A stretch of DNA of 64,000 bases from Flavobacteriales bacterium UBA3477 (GTDB lineage Bacteria; Bacteroidota; Bacteroidia; Flavobacteriales; Schleiferiaceae). Positions 26,201-35,972 of the stretch are shown one piece after another. Within the stretch, counting starts at the first letter, position 1. The number at the start of each line of letters is the position of its first letter. Where the stretch lies: assembly GCA_002378005.1 (NCBI GenBank), contig DFQY01000053.1, positions 1-64,000 on the forward strand. Reading direction: 5' to 3'. Both the position numbers and the translations under genes were made by a program. A model generated the notes under the pieces. The model saw only the letters and a list, made by a program, of their open reading frames with translations. It was not told the origin of the DNA and did not search any database.

Positions 26201-27781
26201 ATGTCCATAAAATCTGAAATTCAAAAGCGCAGAACCTTCGGTATCATTTCCCACCCAGATGCCGGAAAGACTACGTTGACAGAGAAACTGCTGCTTTTTG
26301 GTGGTGCTATTCAAGAGGCCGGTGCTGTAAAAAGCAACAAGGTTAAAAAAGCGGCTACCTCAGATTTCATGGAGATAGAAAAACAAAGAGGTATATCTGT
26401 AGCGACCTCCGTAATGGGTTTCTATTACAAGGATAAGAAGATCAATATTCTCGATACACCTGGTCACCAGGACTTTGCGGAAGATACCTATAGAACTCTA
26501 ACGGCTTGTGATAGTGTCATCGTAGTTATCGATGTTGCGAAGGGTGTAGAGGCGCAAACGGAAAAATTGGTCCAAGTGTGCCGTATGCGAGATACCCCGA
26601 TTATTGTTTTCATCAATAAATTGGATCGAGAAGGAAAAGATGGTTTTGACCTTATTGACGAAGTAGAGCAAAAGTTAGGACTTACTCTCTGCCCTATGTC
26701 TTGGCCTATTGGTATGGGACAACGATTCCGTGGTGTATATAATAAGTGGGAATCTAATCTTCATTTGTACAGCGGAGAGAATAAGCAGAAAATAACCGAA
26801 GGAGTAGCCATCGGTGACCTAAACGATCCAACCTTGGATAAAATGGTGGGCGCTGAAGCAGCGGACGAGCTGCGCAATGATGTAGAACTCCTAGACGCAG
26901 TATATCCGGAATTTGATAAAGACTCATATTTGAAAGGTGAGCTTTGCCCGGTGTTTTTTGGTTCGGCCCTAAACAATTTTGGTGTTAGAGAATTGTTGGA
27001 TTGCTTTCAAGAAATCGCGCCATTCCCACAGCCTAAAGCCGCTGAAGAGCGCTTAGTGCGTCCTGAGGAGGATGAATTCAGCGGATTTGTATTTAAGATT
27101 CACGCCAACATTGATCCAAATCATCGAAATAGAATCGCATTCTTGAAGGTGGTTAGCGGAAAGTTCGAGCGCAACAAGCTATATACACATACTAGGACAG
27201 GTAAAACGTTCAGGGTAAGTGCTCCAACTGCTTTTATGGCAGAAAAGAAAAGCACTATTGATGAAGCTTTCCCTGGTGATATTATTGGTATCCCGGATAA
27301 TGGAACATTCAGAATCGGGGATACGGTAACGGCAAAGGAAGGTCTTCACTTTACTGGTATTCCTTCCTTCTCTCCTGAGCATTTCCGGTTTATCAATAAT
27401 GATGACCCGTTGAAGGCGAAGCAATTGGCCAAGGGTATAGACCAATTAATGGATGAAGGTGTAGCCCAGTTGTTTACCTTAAAACAGAATAATCGTAAGA
27501 TTATCGGTACTGTGGGTGCCCTTCAATACGAGGTTATTCAATACCGGTTGGAGCACGAGTATAACGCAAAATGTAGCTACGAGGCCTTCCCAGCCTACAA
27601 AGCCTGTTGGATAGAAAGTAGTGATGATGCCCAATTAGCCGAATTCAGTACTCTCAAACAACGCTATTTAGCTGAGGATAAGTTCGGTCGTTTGGTATTC
27701 CTAGCGGATTCTCAGTTTTCGCTGCAGATGGCGCAAGAAAAGTTCGATAAGATTACCTTCCACTTGAAAAGCGAATTCTAA
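26201..27781 (+). CDS. prfC: Peptide chain release factor 3
   Basis: ATG 26201 ('MSIKSEIQKRRTFGI') gives 526 residues, matching the E. coli RF3 length (529). RF3 is a translational GTPase that removes RF1 and RF2 after termination. G1 is 'SHPDAGKTTL', switch II 'DTPGHQDF', and the NKLD motif is in 'FINKLDREG'. The RF3-specific domains follow ('YEVIQYRLEHEYN'), separating it from EF-G. Its stop overlaps the next gene's ATG (TAATG). Confidence 0.96.
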   Translation: MSIKSEIQKRRTFGIISHPDAGKTTLTEKLLLFGGAIQEAGAVKSNKVKKAATSDFMEIEKQRGISVATSVMGFYYKDKKINILDTPGHQDFAEDTYRTLTACDSVIVVIDVAKGVEAQTEKLVQVCRMRDTPIIVFINKLDREGKDGFDLIDEVEQKLGLTLCPMSWPIGMGQRFRGVYNKWESNLHLYSGENKQKITEGVAIGDLNDPTLDKMVGAEAADELRNDVELLDAVYPEFDKDSYLKGELCPVFFGSALNNFGVRELLDCFQEIAPFPQPKAAEERLVRPEEDEFSGFVFKIHANIDPNHRNRIAFLKVVSGKFERNKLYTHTRTGKTFRVSAPTAFMAEKKSTIDEAFPGDIIGIPDNGTFRIGDTVTAKEGLHFTGIPSFSPEHFRFINNDDPLKAKQLAKGIDQLMDEGVAQLFTLKQNNRKIIGTVGALQYEVIQYRLEHEYNAKCSYEAFPAYKACWIESSDDAQLAEFSTLKQRYLAEDKFGRLVFLADSQFSLQMAQEKFDKITFHLKSEF

Positions 27782-29151
27782 TGAGTCACATCATTAATCA
27801 TAGGTTGAACCAATTCTCATGGGCAGTAGCAGCATTGTTACTTCTGCCCCTACTCTTCACCAAAGGAATGTTTTTCGATGGATTGACTTATGCCACCATA
27901 GCAAGGAACCTCGAGGAAGGCTTGGGTACTTTTTGGGCACCACATTATACCGTCTATATCCATCCGGAATTCTACGAGCACCCACCATTCTCTTTTGGCA
28001 TACACAGCATATTTTACCGTCTTTTCGGAGATCAAGCATGGGTCGACAGGTTCTATGCCTACACTCTTTATGGTCTCAGCATTTTGATGATGCGCAGATT
28101 ATGGTCTTTGTTCATCTCGGCAGGACACCGCGCTTGGATTCCACAATTACTCTGGACCATCACCCCTGGTGTAATATGGGTACATCAAAACAATATGTTG
28201 GAAGCACCCTTGAATGCAGCCACATTGGCGGTCACTTGGTTACTTATTGAAGGAACCTTTAAGCGAAATTACTTTTGGAGTGCCCTTGCCGGTATGCTAC
28301 TGTACATCGCCCTAGGGATTAAAGGTCCAGTAGGCGCCTTTGTCATTATGGTACTTCCAGTTTTAGCAGTATTGTTCCCGGAGCACCGCAAGGCAAGTCT
28401 ATGGAGCGGATTAGCGATGATCATTTCGTTCAGCATCTTGTTCAGTTACTCCTATTTATATGTGCCCGATTTTACGAAGTTCTTCGAAGGTTACTTGAAC
28501 AAGCAGTTGATGCCAACGCTTGGAGGTTTGCGCGAGCAAGCGGGCTCTGTGGGTGGAAGTCTATGGACTATCGGTAAGCAATTTATCGTTCCAACAGCCG
28601 TGCTCACGATCCTGGTGATTAGAAAAAAGGCAACCTACAAGGTCCGTCGTGAATCTGTATTCTTTTTCATAATTGCATTGTGCGCTACTCTTCCATTCCT
28701 TTTCATGGACCGTCAGCACCATTACTACTTCATGCCAGCTATGGCTTATTGGATGTTAGGTTTTGCCATACTTATGGAACAGAACCCTTGGCCATGGAGT
28801 ATTCAGCGCAAAAAATGGGTCGTAAGATTGACTATAACGAACCTGAGTATATGGGTCATTGCCATTGGACTGAGCCTTTACTTCAGCAAGAGTCCTTCCC
28901 GTGATAAACACGTAATCAAGGCTATGAAAGCTATTTCTTTGGATTACCCAGAGTCTACTATACAGGTGACACATTTACCTTCGCAATGGAAGTGCGCGGC
29001 AATTGCCGCGCGCTATGAAAAGATTCAACTTTGCGAGGCACCCCAAGATCTATACTTAAATGTTCGTGGGGAAACAGTACCCGAAGGCTACGAGCTCATT
29101 ACCGAATATCCTAAAGCAGGATTTGATATTTACAAAAAAGCCACCCCATAA
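27781..29151 (+). CDS. Membrane glycosyltransferase, GT39/ArnT-like
   Basis: The 456-residue integral membrane protein has about ten hydrophobic segments. The first loop has 'GMFFDGLTYATIARNL', the Asp-containing motif of the dolichyl-phosphate-mannose/ArnT superfamily, followed by 'YEHPPFSFGI'. These enzymes move a sugar from a polyprenyl-phosphate carrier to protein or lipid A on the outer face of the inner membrane. The acceptor here is unknown. Coupled to prfC through TAATG; the 3' end of the coding region forms part of a terminator hairpin. Confidence 0.85.
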   Translation: MSHIINHRLNQFSWAVAALLLLPLLFTKGMFFDGLTYATIARNLEEGLGTFWAPHYTVYIHPEFYEHPPFSFGIHSIFYRLFGDQAWVDRFYAYTLYGLSILMMRRLWSLFISAGHRAWIPQLLWTITPGVIWVHQNNMLEAPLNAATLAVTWLLIEGTFKRNYFWSALAGMLLYIALGIKGPVGAFVIMVLPVLAVLFPEHRKASLWSGLAMIISFSILFSYSYLYVPDFTKFFEGYLNKQLMPTLGGLREQAGSVGGSLWTIGKQFIVPTAVLTILVIRKKATYKVRRESVFFFIIALCATLPFLFMDRQHHYYFMPAMAYWMLGFAILMEQNPWPWSIQRKKWVVRLTITNLSIWVIAIGLSLYFSKSPSRDKHVIKAMKAISLDYPESTIQVTHLPSQWKCAAIAARYEKIQLCEAPQDLYLNVRGETVPEGYELITEYPKAGFDIYKKATP

Positions 29152-29165
29152 GAGTGGCTTTTTGC
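29135..29165. terminator. Bidirectional terminator between the GT39-like gene and fabI
   Basis: AAAAAGCCAC (29135-29144) pairs with GTGGCTTTTT (29154-29163) around a 9-base loop that contains the transferase stop codon. T runs follow on both strands, so it can end both convergent transcripts. Confidence 0.8.
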
Positions 29166-29183
29166 TTTTTATAAATTTGGATG

Positions 29184-30005
29184 TTACTCCTCTCCTTCCA
29201 TGAATTGAGCCATCACTAGATCGCTAACTCCCATGTTACTAAAGCCTCCATCGTTGTAGAGGTTCTGCATGGTAACCCGTTTGGTCAAGTCAGAGAACAT
29301 CGCCACACAGTAGTTTGCACAATCCTCAGCAGTAGCATTGCCTAATGGCGACATTTTCTCAGCGTAGGCAATAAATCCACTAAAACCTTTCACACCGCTA
29401 CCTGCCGTGGTTGGTGTAGGGCTTTGAGAAATGGTATTGACACGAACATTTTTCTTAACCCCCCAGTGGTAACCAAAGCTGCGTGCGATGCTTTCTAAGT
29501 AAGACTTATTATCAGCCATGTCATTGTAATCTGGGAACGTACGTTGTGCTGCCATGTATGTGAGACCTAGTATAGAACCCCACTCATTCATTGCATCTAG
29601 GTTCCACGCAGTTTGCATTACTTTATGGAAGCTGACGGCACTAACGTCCCATCCCTTTTGCAACCAGTCGTAATTTAATTCTGTATAGTGCTTGCCTTTA
29701 CGGACGTTCACACTCATGCCAATAGAATGTAAGATGAAATCTATTTTACCTCCGAAGTGGTCCATGGCGCCTTGAATGAGTTTTTCTAGGTCTTCCATGC
29801 TTGTGGCATCTGCGGGAATGATCGGAGCATTGATGGCCTCTGCCAATCCGTTAAGCTCACCCATTCTCATGGCAATAGGTGCATTGGTCAATACTACCTT
29901 ACCGCCTTGTGCATGAATTGCTTCTGCAGCTTTCCAGGCGATAGAATCTGAATTAAGAGCGCCAAATACGATACCGCATTTACCACTCAATAGTCCATTT
30001 GACAT
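29184..30005 (-). CDS. fabI: Enoyl-[acyl-carrier-protein] reductase (NADH)
   Basis: This 273-residue short-chain dehydrogenase catalyses the last step of each fatty-acid elongation cycle. The FabI-type cofactor site 'FGALNSDSIAW' and 'DFILHSIGM' are present. Catalytic residues fit Y150, Y160 and K167 ('LTYMAAQRTFPDYNDMADNK'), the FabI Y-x6-K arrangement with the extra upstream Tyr. It is encoded 36 bases after recN on the same strand and ends at the shared terminator. Confidence 0.95.
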   Translation of the reverse strand: MSNGLLSGKCGIVFGALNSDSIAWKAAEAIHAQGGKVVLTNAPIAMRMGELNGLAEAINAPIIPADATSMEDLEKLIQGAMDHFGGKIDFILHSIGMSVNVRKGKHYTELNYDWLQKGWDVSAVSFHKVMQTAWNLDAMNEWGSILGLTYMAAQRTFPDYNDMADNKSYLESIARSFGYHWGVKKNVRVNTISQSPTPTTAGSGVKGFSGFIAYAEKMSPLGNATAEDCANYCVAMFSDLTKRVTMQNLYNDGGFSNMGVSDLVMAQFMEGEE

Positions 30006-30040
30006 AGTTATTCGTGTTGATTTGAACCGCTAAAATAGTC

Positions 30041-31684
30041 TTAATCGGGGTACAACAATACCTCTGCTTGCTTGAGAGCAGCATTTGTTATTAACGCTCC
30101 ACTTAACATGCGAGCTACCTCCTGTACTCTTTCTGAGTCGTTTAGTGAGGTCACGGAGGTATTAGTTGTCGTATCAGATTGGATTTTTTCCACCTTCCAA
30201 TGTTGGTCACCGTAGGCGGCAACCTGTGGTAAGTGCGTAATGGTAAGGACCTGCTGTCGCTTCGAGAGCGCTTTCATCGCTGCCCCTACTCGTTCGGCAG
30301 TAGAACCGCTAACTCCGGTATCTATCTCATCAAAGATTTGGCAGCTCAAACTCATGTGTTGGCTAAGCACGCTCTTTAATGCAAGTTTTACCCGGCTCAT
30401 TTCTCCACCCGAAGCCACTTTTGACAACACTTCCATGGGCGTACCTGGGTTCGCAGAAAACTTAAAAACAGGTTTAAAAGTGCCATATATAGTAGGTGAA
30501 GTTTCTTCCCAGGCCAATTCTAACTTGGCTTTTGGAAGATCAACACTTGCCAAGGACTCATTCAGGGCCTGCTGTATTTGTGTGGAGGCCTTTATTCGAA
30601 GAGCTTGCAGGGTTTCCCCTAACTCTTGAACCTTAATAAACCAATCACTAATCAAAGAGGTAAGCTCTTTAATACGATTACTCTTGTGATGTATTGCGTG
30701 AATACGTATGGCAATCTCATCGAATTTATCAACGAGATCATCTGCATCCAGTAGTTTATGTTTGCGAACTAGGCCATTAATCTTTGAAAGTCGCTCCTGA
30801 AGGGCATCTACATCCACTTCCTGATTGAGGGCATGAGCTCTTTTGGCGGTAGACTTTTCTAATAGCTGCAATACTGAAATCACCGATTGTAATTCAATGA
30901 GTTCGTTTTCGAATTCAGGTTGTTCACTGGACAAGCGCTGCAATTTTGATTCGAGGGTGAATAATTGGTCCATTACTCCGCCATCCTTGGAATACAACTC
31001 ATTTAATTCCTCAATGCGTTCTGCATATTTGTGTTGATCTTTTACCCTTGCCAGTGTATTTTCAATTGTACTGACTTCCCCTTTTTTGATGTTGGCTTTG
31101 TCGAGCTCATGGTAGAGAAATTCGAGGTAGTCCAGATCGTTCTCTTCATTTGACGATTGAAGCTGGTCCAATTCCTTTAAGCACGCTTTCCATTCCTTAA
31201 AAGCAGCGGCATATGCAGCACGCTCAACTTCTACAGATTCGAAGCTATCGATAAGATCTAATTGCTCTTGAACATTTTGCAATAGACCACTGTCGCTCTG
31301 GCTATTGATATCGACCAATAGCGATGCAAAGAAATTTAGATCGGCACTTTTGGCAGGAGTATCATTGATAAAGCCGCGTGATTTACCGGTTGGCAAAAGT
31401 TCTCTACGAAACACCGTAGTGTGCTCAAAATCAAAGTCCTTAGATACAAAGGCCTCTCTCATGCTTTCAGAAATTTGGAAACTGACTTCTACGACTGCCT
31501 TTTTACTAGGATCCTTCAATAATCCTTTAGATGGTATTCTATTTCCAAGGGCTGCACCTAAGGCTCCTAACAAAATACTCTTACCCGCTCCAGTTTCTCC
31601 GGTCAATACCGTCATCCCCTCTTCTACATTGATGTTTAAGGAATCTATAAGAATGAAGTTCGATATGCTGAGACGTGTAATCAT
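30041..31684 (-). CDS. recN: DNA repair protein RecN
   Basis: RecN is an SMC-like ATPase that helps hold and repair double-strand breaks. Of 547 residues, the N-terminal head has Walker A GETGAGKS (29-36). A central coiled coil covers about 150-370. The C-terminal head has 'SGGEMSRVKLALK', Walker B 'QIFDEIDTGVSG' and 'ITHLPQVAAYGD'. The ATG overlaps the porD stop by four bases. Confidence 0.95.
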   Translation of the reverse strand: MITRLSISNFILIDSLNINVEEGMTVLTGETGAGKSILLGALGAALGNRIPSKGLLKDPSKKAVVEVSFQISESMREAFVSKDFDFEHTTVFRRELLPTGKSRGFINDTPAKSADLNFFASLLVDINSQSDSGLLQNVQEQLDLIDSFESVEVERAAYAAAFKEWKACLKELDQLQSSNEENDLDYLEFLYHELDKANIKKGEVSTIENTLARVKDQHKYAERIEELNELYSKDGGVMDQLFTLESKLQRLSSEQPEFENELIELQSVISVLQLLEKSTAKRAHALNQEVDVDALQERLSKINGLVRKHKLLDADDLVDKFDEIAIRIHAIHHKSNRIKELTSLISDWFIKVQELGETLQALRIKASTQIQQALNESLASVDLPKAKLELAWEETSPTIYGTFKPVFKFSANPGTPMEVLSKVASGGEMSRVKLALKSVLSQHMSLSCQIFDEIDTGVSGSTAERVGAAMKALSKRQQVLTITHLPQVAAYGDQHWKVEKIQSDTTTNTSVTSLNDSERVQEVARMLSGALITNAALKQAEVLLYPD

Positions 31685-32589
31685 TTCTTCGTACCGAGGT
31701 TGGCGTATTCGCTAGAATGGGTTTGATCGATATTCTCCAGTGTTGATTGGAGATTCTTTGTGTCTATGCCCAAAGAAGACGCGGTACTGAACACATTGAC
31801 TATTTCTCCATGTTTAGCATCGAAGAAGATGTTCAATAGCCAACTGTTTGGACGCTTTTGATTGGGTTCTTGAAGCTTTTGCAGGGTAGTGCTCATCGTG
31901 GATAAGGCCTGTTCGTGGTTTTCTACCTTGTACATAAGGTCTAAACCCTGACGATGGTAGAGGTACCAACATTCCTTCACAGGTTCAAATACCGGGCTAT
32001 TGAGTTGATCCGCAATCCAAAATCTGTTTTTGGTACCGTCGAAGCTCTTCCAGCCGCTTGCCCCTCCGCCACTTTGTGCAGTGGTTACAATACTTTGCGC
32101 GATGGCGAACTCCGCATCGCCCCCATTGGCCTTAAATGTAGTTCTGTCGGCCCCTATTATGGTATAAGCATAGAAGGCTAAAATCGAGCTGAGATTCGTA
32201 GTGTATGAATTTTGTTGGAAATCGATGGGTTCATTTTCACGGTAACTAAAGACTACATCCTTGTCTAGAATATTTAGTACCGGGCTGCTGTATTTAGAAC
32301 CATAGATGGGTCTAGAGTATTGAACCTGAAGAGTAGCATCAAATTTGTTTCCGTTCAAACTCTTCACGGTAAGGATGAAACTGCATTCTATGCGCTCATC
32401 ATCGGCATATTTATAATCCGTCCATGAATTTCCATTGAGGAAATTATCTAAACTGGTTTCTAATGCTTGAAAAATGTCTTTGTTGGTAGCCTGTACTTCG
32501 GGACTCAGGACCTTTACGGTGGCCCGTAGTTCCTGAGCTACAAGTACATTGCATAGAAATGCGAGAAGGAAGAGAATGCGAATTTTCAT
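31681..32589 (-). CDS. porD: PorD-like type IX secretion protein (DUF4835)
   Basis: The 302-residue protein has a signal peptide (1-18, ending 'VLVAQE') and the DUF4835 pattern: 'LRATVKVLSPEVQATNKDIF', 'RIECSFILTV', 'LQVQYSRPIYGS', 'AFYAYTIIGADRTTF' and 'WYLYHRQGLDLMY'. The family is associated with the Bacteroidota type IX secretion system. The coaBC-porD-recN order is common in this phylum. Two secreted proteases elsewhere in the window are candidate T9SS cargo. Confidence 0.88.
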   Translation of the reverse strand: MKIRILFLLAFLCNVLVAQELRATVKVLSPEVQATNKDIFQALETSLDNFLNGNSWTDYKYADDERIECSFILTVKSLNGNKFDATLQVQYSRPIYGSKYSSPVLNILDKDVVFSYRENEPIDFQQNSYTTNLSSILAFYAYTIIGADRTTFKANGGDAEFAIAQSIVTTAQSGGGASGWKSFDGTKNRFWIADQLNSPVFEPVKECWYLYHRQGLDLMYKVENHEQALSTMSTTLQKLQEPNQKRPNSWLLNIFFDAKHGEIVNVFSTASSLGIDTKNLQSTLENIDQTHSSEYANLGTKK

Positions 32590-32591
32590 TC

Positions 32592-33812
32592 TTATAAGTT
32601 AAACCAATGGATGAAATCTTGAACTAATTGGCCCCCTAAATCTTCCTTGGATTGTAAAGGATAATTTTTAGAAGTACCATCGGATAAGAAAACGGTGACC
32701 TCGTTGGTTTTCGTGTGGAACCCAACACCCTCCTTGCTCATTTCATTAAGCACAATGGCATCGGCATTTTTCTTGGCAAGCTTGCCTTTGGCGTATTCCG
32801 CGCCATTTTGAGTTTCTAGTGCAAATCCCACTAGCTTTTGACCTTTGCGTTTCAATGCTGCCAAGGATGCAAGAATATCTCTAGTAGGCACCATTTTTAA
32901 GACGAGCTCGGACTCAGACCCTTTCTTAATCTTTTGAGCACTTTGGCTTTCCGTCGTGAAATCTGCGACAGCAGCTGTACAAATAGTTAAGTCCGCTTGA
33001 GAGAAGGAATCTTTCATCGCCAACCACATCTCTTCTGCAGATGTAGTTTGAATGACATTGAGTCCTTGTAGGTCTAAGGCCGTATCCGTTGGGCCCAGCA
33101 CCAAGGTAGTATCAGCTCCTAGTTTTCTTGCGGCCTGAGCAATGGCGACCCCCATCCTACCTGAGCTATTGTTTCCAATGAATCGAACAGGGTCAATATG
33201 CTCGTGTGTAGGACCTGCATTGATGAGTACCTGTTTTCCTGACAAGGGCAATGATTTGGCCAATTCTGCTTCAATTGCCTCTACTATATGTTCTGGTTCT
33301 GCCAGACGTCCCTTGCCTTCGAGTCCAGAGGCAAGTTCTCCTTCCTCGCTGTCGATGATGTGAACGCCTCTCGCACTAAGAGTGCCAAGGTTATCTTGTG
33401 TCGCACCGTTGGCATACATGTCCAAATCCATTGCCGGCGCTACATACACAGGACACTTTGCGCTCAAGTAAACGGCAGTCAACAAATTATCGCATGCTCC
33501 CGTTGCCATCTTGGACAATGTGTTTGAGGAGGCTGGTGCAATGAGCATAAGGTCAGCCCATAATCCCATGTCCACGTGATTATTCCAAACACCATAGGCC
33601 TTTTGATCATCTTCAATAAACTCACTGTATACAGGACGTTTACTCAAGGTAGATAAGGTAAGAGGGGTAATGAAATCCTTTGCAGCATGGGTCATGACTA
33701 CCTGGACTTCAGCACCCCTCTTAATGAGTTCTCGAACAATAAAAGCGCTTTTGTATGCGGCAATACTCCCGGCAACACCGAGCAGTACCTTTCGCTTATA
33801 CAAAAGGCTCAT
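32592..33812 (-). CDS. coaBC: Bifunctional phosphopantothenoylcysteine decarboxylase / phosphopantothenate-cysteine ligase
   Basis: This 406-residue enzyme catalyses two steps of coenzyme A synthesis. The N-terminal flavin-dependent CoaC half shows 'LLGVAGSIAAYKS', the 'NHVDMGLWADLMLIAPAS' region with the catalytic His, and 'APAMDLDMY'. The CoaB half begins near residue 190 ('VLINAGPTHEHIDPVRFIGN') and has 'AAVADF' and the 'KKNADAIVLNEM' lysine-rich motif. It sits 2 bases from porD and 7 bases from rpoZ. Confidence 0.96.
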   Translation of the reverse strand: MSLLYKRKVLLGVAGSIAAYKSAFIVRELIKRGAEVQVVMTHAAKDFITPLTLSTLSKRPVYSEFIEDDQKAYGVWNNHVDMGLWADLMLIAPASSNTLSKMATGACDNLLTAVYLSAKCPVYVAPAMDLDMYANGATQDNLGTLSARGVHIIDSEEGELASGLEGKGRLAEPEHIVEAIEAELAKSLPLSGKQVLINAGPTHEHIDPVRFIGNNSSGRMGVAIAQAARKLGADTTLVLGPTDTALDLQGLNVIQTTSAEEMWLAMKDSFSQADLTICTAAVADFTTESQSAQKIKKGSESELVLKMVPTRDILASLAALKRKGQKLVGFALETQNGAEYAKGKLAKKNADAIVLNEMSKEGVGFHTKTNEVTVFLSDGTSKNYPLQSKEDLGGQLVQDFIHWFNL

Positions 33813-33819
33813 TTCGCGA

Positions 33820-34140
33820 CTACTTTTCTTCTTCCTTGCGGAAGTAAATTCTGTTCTCCAACCACTCTTGTAATGCTAGAGCAGTTGGTTTTGGCAAGCT
33901 TTCGTAGAACTTACTCACCTCGATTTGCTCTTTGTTTTCAAAGATTTCCTCAAGTGATTCCGTAGAAGAAGCAAATTCCTCAAGCTTCGCGTGTAGCTCT
34001 TCACGAGTAGAATCGTTGATTTGCTCAGCACGTTTTGCGATGATCGTCAATGCTTCGTACACGTTATCCGTTACAGCATCGATTTCGTTGATGTTGTGCG
34101 TGCGGGTAGTTTTATCCGCTTGCATTTTTTTAAAATCCAT
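33820..34140 (-). CDS. rpoZ: DNA-directed RNA polymerase omega subunit, Bacteroidota type
   Basis: The 106-residue protein has the omega core 'NVYEALTIIAKRAEQIN'. The C-terminal region ('EEIFENKEQIEVSKFYESLP', then 'PTALALQEWLENRIYFRK') is typical of Bacteroidota omega and unlike E. coli. Omega assists RNA polymerase assembly. Its position between bamD and coaBC is the usual one in the phylum. Confidence 0.88.
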   Translation of the reverse strand: MDFKKMQADKTTRTHNINEIDAVTDNVYEALTIIAKRAEQINDSTREELHAKLEEFASSTESLEEIFENKEQIEVSKFYESLPKPTALALQEWLENRIYFRKEEEK

Positions 34141-34155
34141 AGTTATTAGGATGTA

Positions 34156-34923
34156 TTAAGGATTCATTTTCTTTAAATCTTCAAGCTTTTCACTTGATGG
34201 AAAGGCGACTTCAAAATCGTTCAGCGCTGTTCTCGCTTCGCGGTAACGTTCCTCCTGAAGTTGCTCGAGACTATTATCAGCAAGTTTGTAGGCTGCAATA
34301 GCTCTATAGTACATCGCATCCTCGCGGTACGGCGTATCTGGGTATTCGCTCAAGGTTGTTGTGAACGCAGTTATGGCTGCCTTGTAATTCCTTGTGCGGT
34401 AGTATTGATAAGCGATTTCATAGCTTTTTGTTTCCAATCTGCTTCGTAAATCTTCCATGTATTCATTACACTCATTTATCTTATCAGAACCAGGGTGTGT
34501 GTTAATGAACAATTGAATTTCGTTGATAGCCTTGTACGTGAAGGCTTGGTCTAAGCTATGCTCCGGCGCTTCTAGGTAATAACAATACGCCGTTAAAAAC
34601 GCAGCTTCATCTGCCTTTTCATTATTTGGGAACGTCTTGTAGAAGTTCTTGAAATGGTATCCGGCCAAGATGTAATCTCTTTGCTTGTACAACGTGTGAG
34701 CATAGTAGAAATACACTTCTTGTGCCTTGTGCGTTCCGCGATACAGTGTGATTAACTCGTCGAAAATGGGGTAAGCTTTATTGTACTCACCGGCATCGTA
34801 ATATTCGACTGCCTTGGAGAATTTATAATCCAAGTCTTTGCTCTTGAGCACTTCCTGGTATTCACCACAGCTCATCAGCAACAGGGAAACCCCTACTAAA
34901 TATGATATAAACGGTACCTTCAT
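34156..34923 (-). CDS. bamD: Outer membrane protein assembly factor BamD
   Basis: The 255-residue lipoprotein has lipobox 'LLMSCG' at about 16-21. TPR-like repeats follow: 'KAVEYYDAGEYNKAYPIFDE', 'YFYYAHTLYKQRDYILAGYH', 'AYQYYRTRNYKAAITAF' and 'DAMYYRAIAAYKLADNS'. BamD is the essential lipoprotein of the BAM complex inserting beta-barrel proteins. A TACATTTG promoter element lies only 7 bases before the start codon, so a new transcript probably begins here for bamD-rpoZ-coaBC-porD-recN. Confidence 0.93.
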   Translation of the reverse strand: MKVPFISYLVGVSLLLMSCGEYQEVLKSKDLDYKFSKAVEYYDAGEYNKAYPIFDELITLYRGTHKAQEVYFYYAHTLYKQRDYILAGYHFKNFYKTFPNNEKADEAAFLTAYCYYLEAPEHSLDQAFTYKAINEIQLFINTHPGSDKINECNEYMEDLRSRLETKSYEIAYQYYRTRNYKAAITAFTTTLSEYPDTPYREDAMYYRAIAAYKLADNSLEQLQEERYREARTALNDFEVAFPSSEKLEDLKKMNP

Positions 34924-34930
34924 GAAGGTG

Positions 34931-34938
34931 CAAATGTA
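34931..34938 (-). promoter_or_regulatory. bamD promoter -7 element
   Basis: The minus strand reads TACATTTG, an exact TAnnTTTG match, 7 bases before the bamD ATG. Transcription starting 5-8 bases beyond it would give an almost leaderless mRNA. Confidence 0.5.
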
Positions 34939-34944
34939 GTGTTT

Positions 34945-35970
34945 TTACCACACTTGTAAAGAGGAAATATCGTCGAGCGGTACTCCTTTTTCAGCATTTT
35001 TAACAATCCCTTTTACGAGCTCGTCCGCGTAATCTGGCCATCTGATGTAATGAAGAGTTGGAGCGGATAAAAATTCATGAATCTCAGGCTTGAAATTTTC
35101 AGAGAATTCTGGGATCATTTTGAGACCAATTTTCTCAGCAGCTAATCCATTACACAACTGCTCGTATTGCCCTTTAATAGGAATGACCAACACTTTTTTG
35201 CCTAAATGAACTGCCTCAGCAGGTGCTTCAAAGCCGGCTCCACATATTAGACCCGTACATGTGCGAAGGGATTCTTTAAATCCTTGTACACTCGCCGGCT
35301 TGACGCTAACATTAGTATACTCAAAGCTTGCCTTATCCTTGGCAAACACTTCGAAATTAGTAGTTGGGAAGCCCTGAAGTATCCTCGAAATGAATCTACT
35401 ATCATACGAAGGCAGATATACTGTATAATGCCCGTAATCCATGGGTGTTAGTAACCGAATCTCTCCTCTAATGATGGGTGGCAACACCTTTGGCCCAAAA
35501 GCTTGAAAATGAAATCCAATAGCATAGGTCGCAGGAGACATATTGCGCAATACCCATTCCCAGTGCCAAATTTTTTTTGTTGGCCTTGGCGCATCCGGTG
35601 ATAAATAGGCTGCCTGATGGCTTAATTGTAGTGCCTTTACTCCTCTCAGCTTGCACGCATAGGAAGTGACGGCTTCGAAGTCAATAATGACGAGATCATA
35701 CTGTTTTACCGGTAAACGGAGGACGTCCAAACAAAATTGGACCAATTTATTCTTCCATAAACTTCTCCAATAACTTACTGCTCCGTGCTTATCGTACACC
35801 ATGGCCAAACCGTGAAACTTGTAGCGTATGGGCACTCCTACATCCAAATCAGATTCTGTGCCGGCGATCAGTACATCTACGGATCCATACTGAGCAAATC
35901 TTGGGATAAGGTCCCTTGCTCGCGCTACATGGCCGTTACCGGTGCCTTGGAAGGCATATAAGATTTTCAA
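34945..35970 (-). CDS. Glycosyltransferase, GT-B/MurG-like
   Basis: The 341-residue protein begins 'KILYAFQGTGNGHVARARDL', a GT-B N-terminal loop as in MurG and UDP-glycosyltransferases. The C-terminal donor site is seen in 'CTGLICGAGFEAPAEAVHLG' followed by 'KKVLVIPIKGQYEQLCN'. No transmembrane segment is present. It lies 2 bases after an LpxH-like phosphatase, so a role in envelope glycolipid synthesis is plausible; acceptor and donor are unknown. Confidence 0.82.
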   Translation of the reverse strand: MKILYAFQGTGNGHVARARDLIPRFAQYGSVDVLIAGTESDLDVGVPIRYKFHGLAMVYDKHGAVSYWRSLWKNKLVQFCLDVLRLPVKQYDLVIIDFEAVTSYACKLRGVKALQLSHQAAYLSPDAPRPTKKIWHWEWVLRNMSPATYAIGFHFQAFGPKVLPPIIRGEIRLLTPMDYGHYTVYLPSYDSRFISRILQGFPTTNFEVFAKDKASFEYTNVSVKPASVQGFKESLRTCTGLICGAGFEAPAEAVHLGKKVLVIPIKGQYEQLCNGLAAEKIGLKMIPEFSENFKPEIHEFLSAPTLHYIRWPDYADELVKGIVKNAEKGVPLDDISSLQVW

Positions 35971-35972
35971 TA